Shown piece by piece: positions 52,442 to 64,000 of a stretch of DNA of 64,000 bases. The stretch spans positions 23,449,012 to 23,513,011 of the forward strand of contig CM068313.1 in the NCBI GenBank assembly GCA_034766995.1, given 5' to 3'. Each line of letters begins with the position of its first letter. The stretch's first letter is position 1. The DNA is from Acanthacorydalis orientalis. Its lineage: Eukaryota > Arthropoda > Insecta > Megaloptera > Corydalidae. Below the pieces are notes generated by a model. The model was not told the DNA's origin. It saw nothing but the letters and a program-made list of their open reading frames with translations, and made no database searches. Position numbers and translations under genes: made by a program.

Positions 52442-53873
52442 ATGGGTAATAAGTGTTGTAGTAAGCAGAGGAATAATAAGTATGTAAAAAAAGTTCATCT
52501 TATTCATATATTATGTTTATATTAATAATGTAATTTTAATTTATTCAGGAAAGTCGTACTTCTAGTATTAGGTTTAGATAATTCTGGAAAAACAGTGATT
52601 TCAAAAGGTCTTACTGGAGAATCTCGTTTTGCTGTTGTTCCGACAGTTGGATTTTCTGTGTACAATTTACAGTTTAAAAATTGCGATGTTCATTTATATG
52701 ATTTAGGTGGAGGAAAACAAATTAGAGGAATATGGTATCAATATTTTGCTGATGTATGTATTATTTTTTTGCACAAGTATTATGTCAAACTAATATCAGT
52801 GTATTATTTTAAAGGCACATGGACTAATTTACGTTGTTGATTCAAGTAATTATAATAGATTAATAGAATCAAAACAAGTTCTTGAAGAAACTTTATCAAA
52901 TGAAAAATTACATGGAAAGCCTATATTATTATTAGCAAATAAACAAGACTGTAATGGTGCTTTAGATGAACTTGATATTGTTGAAAAATTAAATATAGAA
53001 AATTTAGTGAACTTGCGTCGTTGTCCAACTTTAGTACAGTCTTGTTCAGCAATAGAAAATTCTAATAAGTCTAATAAATTAGATTCAAACATAATAAAAG
53101 GCTACACTTGGTTATTGACGTATATTGAAGAAATATATTGGAAGTTAAATGCAAGAGTAGAACGAGATATTTCTGACAAATTAAAGCAAGATTTAATAGC
53201 ACAAAAAAGAAAATTAAATCTTCATAATGATAAGCGCAGTACAAACTGTTCTATTGACTGGAATAAGGAAAGCGATAGACTTAAACATACCAACTCAGAT
53301 GCATCAGATATAAAAACTGTAGATACAGTAAAAGTAATTGAAAAAAATAGTTCATTAGAATCACTTAGTATCGTATCAGTCAATCAAAGACCTATTTCTG
53401 CTAGTCCTCATATTTATCATGACTCCATAGAATTAAATAAAACTTATGAATATTCTAGTCCAAGTTCATCTTTTACAGAACAGCAGACAATAGAAAAGCA
53501 ACATAAATATAACATATTTTCTAATATAAAATGTAATAAAACAGCACCAAATACATTATTAGAAATTAGTTCATTAAGAAACAGTCCAAAAGTAAAACCT
53601 AGAAATACTTTTCAACTTGATCGGCGAATTCGATCAGCTGATACATCAAATCATCAAATATTAAATGTTCATAGTTTTAAAATGGCACATAAAAGCAACT
53701 ATGACATTACAGAAAGTAAAAGTGAATTATGTCACTTGAATAATAAAGCAAGATCAACACATTCCAATAAAGTTTTGCCTTTTAAAAATGGCCTTATTAA
53801 ACAAAATAAGACTTGGATATCGAATACAAATAATTTTGATACTAATGTTTTTCATGTTGATGTTGATCAATGA
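52442..53873 (+). CDS. ARL13B: ARL13B, ciliary Arf-like GTPase
   Basis: ARL13B is an atypical Arf-family GTPase of the ciliary membrane that activates ARL3 and supports ciliary protein traffic. Three exons: 52442-52479, 52549-52753, 52815-53873, in phase, 433 residues (human 428). Visible motifs: P-loop GLDNSGKT at 21-28, switch I PTVGF at 44-48, switch II DLGGGKQIRGIW at 64-75, and NKQD at 123-126. The usual GTP-hydrolysis Gln of DxGGQ is replaced by Gly, as in known ARL13B. A charged helical region follows the G domain (about 170-220), then a Ser/Asn-rich tail. The N-terminus MGNKCCSK has Gly2 plus Cys5-Cys6, suggesting myristoyl and palmitoyl attachment; vertebrate ARL13B has only the Cys pair. 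KVKP in the tail could correspond to the RVxP ciliary signal. It follows the pitchfork gene by about 1.3 kb on the same strand. Confidence 0.95.
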
Positions 53874-54705
53874 GTACATTTTTACAACTACATTAATTTA
53901 AAATTAAGGCTACAATTTTATAGTATAAAATTTTTATTTTTAATTTTAAATACAAGCAATACAATATTTTTTAAATATATATGAAATAAATATACAGTTA
54001 AGAAAATATACATTATTTAAAAATCACTATGTTTTATTTAGTGTTTGAAGAAAACCGATATGTTTACTTTAAATCTACATTTTTAAGTTTTAGTTAATTA
54101 GATTAAAACCACATATTTTTCTAAATATTTTATTTGCACTTTAAAGCAAAAGTAAAATATTTATTTCTTGCAAAATAATTTAAATGTATTACTCTTTTAA
54201 ATTTCACACACCAGCATCACATATATCAGTAGATTAACATGCGACTAGAAATCTAATATAAAAATGTCGATCAAATTAGCTTTAAAATATTAAACTTCAT
54301 CAAGAGAATACAGAAATAAAAAGATTTATAGTGATACTTTATACATACGTATATATACATATATATATATATAATTCTCAATAAAAATATGCTTTAATGA
54401 ACATATAAAGACAACCTGATGAAAACTTTAATGAATATAAAAATTGTAAGTTTAACAGCTGAATTTCTATATTTACAAATTTAAGTGATTATAAAAAAAA
54501 ATGTCAATATATTTTAACAAAACTTTTTCTCTACGTAACATAATATATAATTAAACTGCACATACATTTTGGTGAATTTGTATATTATTTTTATCTCAAC
54601 ATAGCTTTCTAAATATGTTCTTAGTCTGTATCATATGATTCTTATAGCAAACATACATGTGTATTCATCAAATATATGTGTGTGTGTATATATGTATTTT
54701 TACAT

Positions 54706-54740
<35 letters not shown>

Positions 54741-54812
54741 ACGTGTAAGTTAAGTATAAATCTAATTGTATACATTTATATTAGATCTTTAAATTTACTA
54801 CTCATGCAATTT
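53874..54812. other. Convergent 3' ends of ARL13B and UBE2J1
   Basis: AT-rich UTR-like sequence with AATAAA-type motifs on both strands and a TA/TG microsatellite near 54676-54737. No further gene seen. Confidence 0.6.
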
Positions 54813-55677
54813 CTATATCATAAAAATTCTTCGGAAAATAAGAATTCCTATTAAAAATAATAGTACTCCAATTGCAGTATTCCATATTTTATTTTGTGTT
54901 TGATTACTAGATATAATTTGTGGAAATTGCTCAACTACCGGAAAGCTCTCAGAACTAACACGGTGACGCAACGTGTTAACTGATGATATACTGACATTTT
55001 CTGTCGAATTTGAAGAAAGTTGCCTCATAGCTTCTTCTTCTGCCTTTAATATAAATATACATTTTTTAAGTTACTCTTAGCAAAAACAATAATCAATTAT
55101 TTTTGAAAATAAACTAAATTTATATTCAAACATACATACATATATATATATATATACGTAAAAACTTATATAATGACTAAATTATACCTTCAATGAAATC
55201 TGTTGAATAAGTGATGTTTCTTCTTGGGATAATGGTTTTGAACCCAACTTATATGCAGTTCCTCGAGATAAATGTTCACTTAATTTTCCACAAATAGTGC
55301 ATTCCCACGATTGAGACCTACATTTCAACAAATTAAAATATTTCACAAACTTGTATATAAAATTATAAAAATTACTTTTTTGCAAGAATCTGTCTTTCTT
55401 CGGGAGTATAATCTAATGAACCAATTGTTCCTCCAGGTGGTGTAGGCATAAATGCAATAAGTGCTAAAAGAGCTGTTCTAATTGACCACGATGGTTGCCA
55501 ACTTTCAGGATGATGTCCAGAAATAGATAAGCAAATTTTTTTATTTGTTTCAAATCTTCCATTAGGCTACAATTGAAATAAGGTTTAATAGAAACAATTA
55601 CTTTTACACAATATAACTATACAAACAAGAATATAGTCTAAGTATATATTAAAAAAAAAAAACATTCTTACATATGA

Positions 55678-55732
<55 letters not shown>

Positions 55733-56368
55733 TAATTTGTAAGAATAAAAAATATTTAATTATTTCAAACTAACGTCTAACATAACTCTACATTCTTTAA
55801 TATAATTAATTTTATAAAGACAAAGAACCTAACTTACAGTTAATAAAATAATATTAGGTGGTTGCATAGGATATTGTGTTGGTAATAAAATTCTACCATG
55901 ATAAAGACCACCTTCAAATTCTGTCCCCGGTGGACCACGTACAGTAAAATGCCATTCAAACAAATTATCTTCTAATGGTTTTGCACTATATTCCTCAGTT
56001 GGTTTACTTAATTCTGCAGCTTCCCGCATTAATCTCTTCACTCCTATAAATTTCAAAACAGTTACAATTATAGTTATAGTATATTAACTTTTATTTATAA
56101 CTGATAAGAGAACATTTTATTTTCTCTTATCAATGTAAATATTTAGCAATAAAAGGAAACTGAAAATATAAAAAAGCAGTTAATTTTTAACAAGATTACA
56201 GCTCTTAAAAGTGGATATATTGTAGAAATTTATATTATATAGGATATTGGAAAAAATGATGTCTGAATTATACCATTTATACATTAACAAACATTAATAT
56301 TGTATATATAATTAGTATTCAGAAAAACTCAAGAATTAATAACTTTATAACAAGATATAGGTAAACAA

Positions 56369-56463
<95 letters not shown>

Positions 56464-56553
56464 CTACTGAAAATTTCCTGGAATTAACTAATTCATTTAA
56501 AAAAATATTAATTTACCTGGGCTTTTAAGATTATACTTATTTTGTGTATCCAT
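54813..56553 (-). CDS. UBE2J1: UBE2J1, ER membrane ubiquitin-conjugating E2
   Basis: UBE2J1 is the tail-anchored E2 of the ER membrane (yeast Ubc6 class) that ubiquitinates misfolded proteins for ER-associated degradation. Five exons on the minus strand: 56517-56553, 55838-56043, 55376-55566, 55188-55317, 54813-55043, joining in phase to 264 residues. The UBC domain starts at KSPGVKRLMREAAEL and includes LEDNLFEWHFTVRGPPG and YHGRILLPTQYPMQPP. The family-typical TPNGRF replaces the HPN of ordinary E2s. The catalytic Cys is C93 in KKICLSISGHHPESWQPSW. The tail ends in a hydrophobic segment (about 244-258) followed by FRRIFMI, like the FRRIY of the human protein. It is shorter than human UBE2J1 (318) because of a shorter linker before the anchor. 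A C-x2-C pair (ECTICGK) after the UBC fold sits where the human protein has a similar Cys cluster. Convergent with ARL13B. Confidence 0.96.
56371..56459. repeat. (TA)n tract in UBE2J1 intron 1
   Basis: About 88 bp of TA with one TTTA interruption, close to the exon 1 donor of UBE2J1. Confidence 0.95.
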
Positions 56554-56696
56554 TTGTATTTTAAAACTTACAAACTTTTCAACTAGATTTTAACCACTCA
56601 AAAATTAGTTTTCAATATAATAAAAATACAAAATTTCCTTGTTCATGAAGAATAGGAATGATAGCTGAACGTGACAGCAACTTCACATATTGTTTA

Positions 56697-56710
56697 GATG
56701 CGCATGCTTA
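56697..56710. promoter_or_regulatory. NRF1/Ewg-like motif upstream of UBE2J1
   Basis: GATGCGCATGCTTA contains the TGCGCATGC core known for NRF1 and its insect homologue Ewg, about 145 bp upstream of the UBE2J1 start. It stands out in an otherwise CG-poor spacer. Function is inferred. Confidence 0.3.
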
Positions 56711-56764
56711 GAAAGACAGTGGGAATAATCTCATAAGTGCATTTCATAGCATTGTAGACTTACC

Positions 56765-56767
<3 letters not shown>

Positions 56768-56852
<85 letters not shown>
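56768..56852. repeat. (TA)n tract upstream of UBE2J1
   Basis: About 85 bp of TA, roughly 215 bp upstream of the UBE2J1 start codon. Confidence 0.95.
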
Positions 56853-56857
<5 letters not shown>

Positions 56858-57009
56858 TTATTATATATTTTATTAGAACCATGTTACAATGAAATAAAAT
56901 TAAAATATTTTTATCTAAAAAATACATGTTAAAGGTTTAAGTAATGTAAATTTTTATAAAAAAAGTATATATGTTAATATGTATGAGGATGAAATAATAG
57001 TTATGTACA

Positions 57010-57012
<3 letters not shown>

Positions 57013-57076
<64 letters not shown>
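57013..57076. repeat. (TA)n tract in the UBE2J1-FoxJ spacer
   Basis: About 64 bp of uninterrupted TA. Confidence 0.95.
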
Positions 57077-57079
<3 letters not shown>

Positions 57080-57614
57080 ATCTCATCACCTATTAAGCAT
57101 GAAAATATACATATATAAATATACATGATGTTAACATATTAGCGCGTTCATACAACGAAAGTCTCACAATTGAAATGGTACGTAGAAACCAAATTGTGCA
57201 GGAATATGTTGTAGAATTGAACTTTTCTTTAATAGAATATATTATTTAATTATAATAATGAATGGTGCATAAATATTAATAAAACAAAACCACTTCTTAC
57301 AAAAAACAGTTTTACGACCATTGTAATTATTTAAAAAAATTGATCACAGAAATAAAAGTTAGTGAAAAAGTATACTTAGTACAATAAAATAATTATGAAA
57401 ATTGAATAGCATCCAAATATCTTTAAGTAATTGAATATATATGAGTAATAACAGACGTATGTATTTTATTTATGGAATACGCATTCCATAAAATTTCTAA
57501 TATTGAAATATATTAACGATTTAAAAAAAATGATATAAAAACACATTCGATAAATAATATAAATTAGGTCAAAAATCTACATTTTCAGTTGAAATTATTT
57601 CTTTAAACCAAATT

Positions 57615-57616
<2 letters not shown>

Positions 57617-57678
<62 letters not shown>
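57617..57678. repeat. (TA)n tract in the UBE2J1-FoxJ spacer
   Basis: About 60 bp of TA followed by CACATACATGCA. Confidence 0.95.
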
Positions 57679-57684
<6 letters not shown>

Positions 57685-57865
57685 CATGCATATGTGCACA
57701 TATAAATATATGCGTTTGCGTATGAGAATATAAAAAATAAGCATTCAGTGGTTCAAATCTTTCAAATTGGAGACTTCTTAACTCCGTGAAAAATTTTAAC
57801 AAACTTTTGGTACCAATAAGCAATCTTGTCAGTCTGACAAGATTGTCAAAACCAGATATTCACAC

Positions 57866-57968
<103 letters not shown>

Positions 57969-58197
57969 TAAAAAATAAATTAATTGATATTCATAGTTTA
58001 GTTTAACAGTTCATTAGCTAATTAAAACTAAAAATTATTTTAATTGAAATTTTAAATAAATGATGACTACTGAAAGAAAAAATATGTTATATATATTTTA
58101 ATTTTTTTATTTTTTTTGTAAATAAAATATGATAGGCGCTATACATTTAAATATACTTAATGTCATTTCTGTGAAATTTGAAGTATCTACGACATCG

Positions 58198-58211
58198 TGT
58201 ATGCGCATGGC
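58198..58211. promoter_or_regulatory. Possible NRF1/Ewg-like half motif upstream of FoxJ
   Basis: TGTATGCGCATGGC carries the TGCGCATG core about 320 bp before the FoxJ start. Similar cores occur elsewhere in intergenic DNA (for example near 3328), so specificity is weak. Confidence 0.2.
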
Positions 58212-58526
58212 CTTGAATTTATTAGTTGTCAATATAAATATATATATATATATATATACATGTATATATATATATATATATAATACATGTAAATTACATT
58301 TAGGTTCAATATTATATTATTTCTTTTTTTTGATAATTGGAAAATGTATCCACATGTACCAACGTGTTATAATCATAATAAATTTTCAGTGTACTGTGCA
58401 CTTGGATTATGAAAAACCTTCTAAATTGTCACAATTGTTAAATCAACCGTGGAAGGTTAAGTTCTTGTGTTAAATTAACATGAGCTTTCACAAATAAATT
58501 TTAGTTCAATAATATATTTCTTTGAA

Positions 58527-59530
<1,004 letters not shown>

Positions 59531-60092
59531 CGATTAAAATGTAGTTTGCATATTATCTTATAACTTAAATGAAACTTATAAATTGTTATGTTGTTTATAT
59601 GATTTAATATAAAATTGTATATAGTAATGGTGTCAGAGAAAAATTACCTCTTAAATTAAAAAATATTAAAAATGTAAATTTTAATTATCTGTTAAATGAT
59701 TTACTCATTTATGATCTCTGTATATTTATTATAGTAAATTTGGCAACAAAAAAGAAATTAAAAATTTACCTAATTTCATATATATCAATAATATCAACAA
59801 TAATTGTTGTTCCTATAATTTAAAAGACCTTTATACATATATATATATATATATTCATGTATGTGTGTGTGTGTATATATAGATATATATATATACTCAC
59901 ATATACATATGTTGTCATGGTTATGCCTTGTATTGATGAGGACATATAATGCACTGATAGATTTATTATAAGCAGTTGATAAATTTGTAAATAGATACAC
60001 ATTTGTATCTGTGTAAATTACCTTAACGCAATAAAATAAGGCGTTACAAAAACAAAATATTTAAATGCAGACTGCCAATAAATTACTTCAGT

Positions 60093-60095
<3 letters not shown>

Positions 60096-60169
<74 letters not shown>

Positions 60170-60170
60170 A
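60096..60170. repeat. (TA)n tract downstream of FoxJ
   Basis: About 74 bp of TA with one AAATA interruption, flanked by AGGTATA motifs (CAGTAGGTATA left, ACATAGGTATA right). Confidence 0.95.
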
Positions 60171-61564
60171 TACATAGGTATACATACATAAGTACAATAA
60201 AAAACACATAAAATGTCTTACTAATTATTCACTTTCAACTATTATGTAATAAAGTAAGTTTTCAAATTTATATACTTCAAAAATGTCATAAAGTTATAAA
60301 ATAGTAAATGAAAAAAGATTTTCTACATATCTGCTAATGAAAATTATTAAATATTAGGTTTAAAGTATATTGAATTGGAAAAAGAAAGTATAACAATATT
60401 CGCAATGTTTGATATAAAACTTATAAGTGATTTATTTCAAATATGTTTCACTTTTTTTAATGTCTCGTATAAAATATGTTTGTTAATTTAAGACATTAGT
60501 AAATGAGCTATAAAATCATGTACCATTTATATAATTAAATAATTATATTTACGAATAAACAATTATGTTTTAAATATGAACATTGTGGGTATAAAATATA
60601 TTACAAATTACCTATTGATATTATAATTTTCTGTACTTTTAAATATGTATGTCTGTCATTTAGTTTTTAGTGAGAGAAAAGTTTTCTCTATAATGTCCTG
60701 ATATGAAAATTACTTTTTATCTTCTCTTGTTTTTCTAATGTATTATAGAATTAATTTTTTGTTTTATATTATTTTTCTATTAATTATTCTCATATATGAT
60801 TTTCATTTATATATTGCTGTTATGTGTTTCAAAATGTTCGCATTTATATTAAATTCATTTATACGGCACTATTCGTAGAATAGGTCATATTGAAAAGTAG
60901 TAATTCAAATAAAATTTATTAAGTTACAATTATAAATATCATTTTATGTGACCATATATAAAAGATTTACACTTGTATAAAAATGATTATTAATTTTTTT
61001 TCTAAAATTATAACAAAAAATTAATAAGTATGAAAAATAGTTATTTTTTATAAGTTAAATTAAAAAAAAATGAAAAATACTAAAAAGACCTTCATATTTG
61101 AAAAAATAATGGAAAATTAATTTTTTGCTGAAGAAAAGTTTTTACATATAAAAATAATAAGTACTTTATTGTAACTTACAGCATGAAAGTAGAATTTAAA
61201 ACCTATAATTACTAAACTATAAAAGGGAAAGTGTTTTACAAGATATGAAATAATTTCTAAAATAGGCCAGTACTTTTAATTTTCTGCTAAAATGAACATT
61301 TATATATATATATATGAATAAGTAAAAATGTTATAGATTTAGAATAATTTTATTTTAAAATGTAAGCAATATGCTTGATGCTATTATATACAAGTAAATG
61401 TTATAAATGTTTAACAAAAGGTATTTGAAAATATGTAGTCCTTTGTGAACATAAGTTTGTTATATGAAAAATATTCACTTGTTTATATATTCGACACATA
61501 ATTTATTTTTTTTGATACATAATGAATATTGTGCGATAATATGTGTATGGTGTGTGTGTTTATG

Positions 61565-61675
61565 CACATTTATGTATGTGTGTATATATATATATATATA
61601 TATGTTAGTATGTATGTATGTGTGTATGTATGATGTATGTATGTATGTATATATGCATGTATGTATATGTACATA

Positions 61676-61728
<53 letters not shown>

Positions 61729-61740
61729 GTATGTATATAT
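61565..61740. repeat. Mixed (TG)n, (GTAT)n and (TA)n array
   Basis: TG, TATG and TA repeats alternate over about 175 bp. Open frames on both strands here are repeat translation. Confidence 0.95.
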
Positions 61741-63910
61741 CCAACCACTAAATTAAGGACCATTTATAAAGAAACATGCTACTGAACTGCCAAGTTACTA
61801 AAATTCACTGTTAAAATAAGTTTTAATTTATATTTTTATTGTTGATAGACCAAAAATGAACTGTAAATTTTTGATGTTAATAGCATGAAATATGTAATCA
61901 TGCTTTCATTTAAATAATTACTGCACTGCCTCTTGTTAAAAAAAAATCAGAGACGTTTGCATTACAAGTATAATAAATATGTCATTTTATAAATAGTTGA
62001 TTTATATGTATATTACCCTATAATATTGTTATTTTATAAATAATTTGCATGTATGTTATTAAAAATATATGTACAAATGCATTTAAATAAAACTTTTTTA
62101 TGTTTCTTGTTAGTATGTTTTTAATTTTACTTTAAAAATGTGTATATATATATATATATATATACATCATCCATAAATAAGAATTATATACATATTGTTT
62201 CTGTTGCAAGTTTACCATCCAAGATTATTATTGATCTACAGAAATATGAAATATAACAACCCTAAATCATATTTAATGAAATCAGTTATAAAAATATAAT
62301 ACACCTTTTTATTTTATTAAGGTAGTTTTTTATTTAAGTGATAATTAGTAATTTTTATTTCAAGTAAAATTGTTAATTGTTTATATTATAATTAATATTT
62401 ATGTATTCAATATTTATGCAATATGATTTCAAAAGGTATGTGAAAAATACTATTCAATTCTAAAGAAAATTTTTATTTTTTTTAATAAAACCGTTTTGTT
62501 CATTTTTTCACTATTTTTAAAATTGCCTGCTAGACTTGCCATTGAAGATGAATAATTTTAAAGCAAGATCAAAATAAGGTTTAAAAATCATATATAAATT
62601 GAAAATAGATATGTAATATTTGAGAAAAAAAATATGTATTAAATTGTCACCTTTTACTCTAATAATTCAGAATCACCTTATTTAATTATACTGGATGTTA
62701 ATTTTTCTTAAATCATGTTCAAAACAAATTTCAATTTCGTAAGCAAAAACTGAGTTTAATGCTATTTAAATATTTGAGTATTATTTAGAACTAAAAATCT
62801 ATATGTACATTTGAAACTTTTGCTTGTGTATGTACATTCTCTATATAATTATATTTTTATAATTTTCGAAACGCTTACTTTTACACTTAACTTACTTTAT
62901 ACTCGACTGCGTTCACTATCTATAAGTATGCGATGATTACATTCAATCTGAAAATGAAACTTCATTGGACTGAAAATAAGTGAATTGTTATTAATTAATT
63001 TATTGTATTTATTTTTTTACTTACATTACCAACATGAAAGTGAATTTATTTTGACATAATCAAACTTTCAAAACAATTGTGATGTTTAAAATTTACTATT
63101 TTTTTAACATAATGAATTATAAAAATGTATGATTAATATATGAAATTCATATGAATTTGTTTTGAACTTCCAAAATAAAATTTATTAAAATGAATATACT
63201 TACTTCATTAGACATATGGAATGTTTTGCTTACTACATCTGACCTACATTCATCTAATTTTGCTTGCTGAAAGTTCTTATTTCACACATGAATTTCATAA
63301 AAAAAACTATTTAACTTATATTTATAACGAATGAAGAACAAAGTAATTTACAAAATATCCTATATTTATTTCAAACAATACAAATAATATTGTTTAATTC
63401 ACAAAATTATTGAATTATATACTCTTGATGTCATTTAAATACAATGTAACATTTACAAGGTATACTAAAATAAAAATAGAATTTTTGCTTCTTTTAAAAT
63501 AAAAATTGTAAAAATATATGTAATACTACACTGATGACTAAATAAAGTTTAATAATTCTAAATGACGACATATACATAAATAAATATTTGTATGAAAATA
63601 AAATTAATTCATCACTTGAACTAATTAATTAAGGTAGGGTGTTAATGATATCAAGAGTACATACTTAATCAGTCAATAAGAATTCATAAAATAAAACATA
63701 TATTATGATAAATAGAAAATAACATTTTAAGAATAGTGTACATTAGAAGAATTTTCATTTTTTATTTTAAACAATCCCATCAATGCCACATTATTATTAC
63801 ATTTTATAACTTTTCTGGACATGTTTTTTAAATTCACAGGCTGAAACAGAGCCTTTGTAATATATAAATTGTCTTTCACAGCACTTAAACTTATGACTTT
63901 GTAACTGACT

Positions 63911-64000
63911 TTATTTCAATAAACCACCAGTTTGTTCTTGATAAACTTCAATAATATCATCATTCTCCATATCCAACGATTTTGGTGTATCATCATCGTT
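63911..64000 (-). CDS. smt3: SUMO (smt3), C-terminal exon, cut by the window edge
   Basis: The last 29 codons and stop of a SUMO gene on the minus strand. The visible residues run from NDDDTPKSLDMENDD through IIEVYQEQTGGLLK. This is the C-terminal end of the ubiquitin fold followed by the diglycine used for conjugation to target lysines; the LLK tail would be removed by SUMO proteases. Compare the metazoan INDEDTPKALEM and VIEVYQEQTGG. The rest of the gene lies beyond the right edge. The 3' UTR should run leftwards from 63910. Confidence 0.94.
   Translation of the reverse strand, partial: NDDDTPKSLDMENDDIIEVYQEQTGGLLK

Larger units (their letters stand above)
59531..63910. other. Convergent 3' regions of FoxJ and SUMO
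   Basis: No gene recognised in 4.4 kb. It holds TA arrays and UTR-like AT-rich DNA. A small hairpin (AGGCT...AGCCT) lies at 63839-63855, in the presumed SUMO 3' UTR. Confidence 0.55.

Noticed and set aside
58129..58473. 114-codon ORF upstream of FoxJ
   Set aside because: Its middle is TA repeat and neither end shows a domain or joins FoxJ in frame.

Overview
This is a strongly AT-rich, intron-rich animal nuclear segment. Long (TA)n microsatellites, Tc1/mariner relics and the protein sequences all point to an insect. A hymenopteran is my guess, from the mariner types and base composition; that is inference, not a demonstrated assignment. No complete transposase, bacterial gene, CRISPR array, tRNA or rRNA gene was found.

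Layout. 1-10780: gene-poor, with a deleted mariner (5596-6163), a decayed LINE remnant (about 6780-7140), a decayed mariner (about 8302-9085) and two retroelement tails (about 9086-9420). 10781-19017 (+): a nine-exon gene for an unrecognised coiled-coil protein of about 989 residues with a hydrophobic C-terminal tail. 19018-21151: intergenic, with a LINE fragment. 21275-37306 (+): the kazrin gene, 15 coding exons and about 1109 residues, with a coiled coil and three SAM domains. Its introns hold a decayed mariner, a short TIR element and a 340 bp fold-back. 37307-46184: intergenic. 46185-51144 (+): a pitchfork (PIFO/CIMAP3)-like ciliary gene with a deleted mariner in its second intron. 52442-53873 (+): ARL13B. 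54813-56553 (-): UBE2J1, the ER tail-anchored E2. 58527-59530 (+): a FoxJ-class forkhead factor. 63911-64000 (-): the last exon of SUMO, cut by the window edge.

Functional links. Pitchfork and ARL13B are adjacent on the same strand, and a FoxJ-class factor lies about 5 kb further on, so cilium-related genes are clustered here. Whether they share control cannot be read from the sequence. UBE2J1 and FoxJ are divergent across a 2 kb spacer packed with TA tracts. Kazrin, UBE2J1 and SUMO act in adhesion/trafficking, ER-associated degradation and sumoylation, with no obvious shared pathway. All gene models were assembled by hand from splice-site phase and homology recalled from memory. No alignment or transcript support was available.
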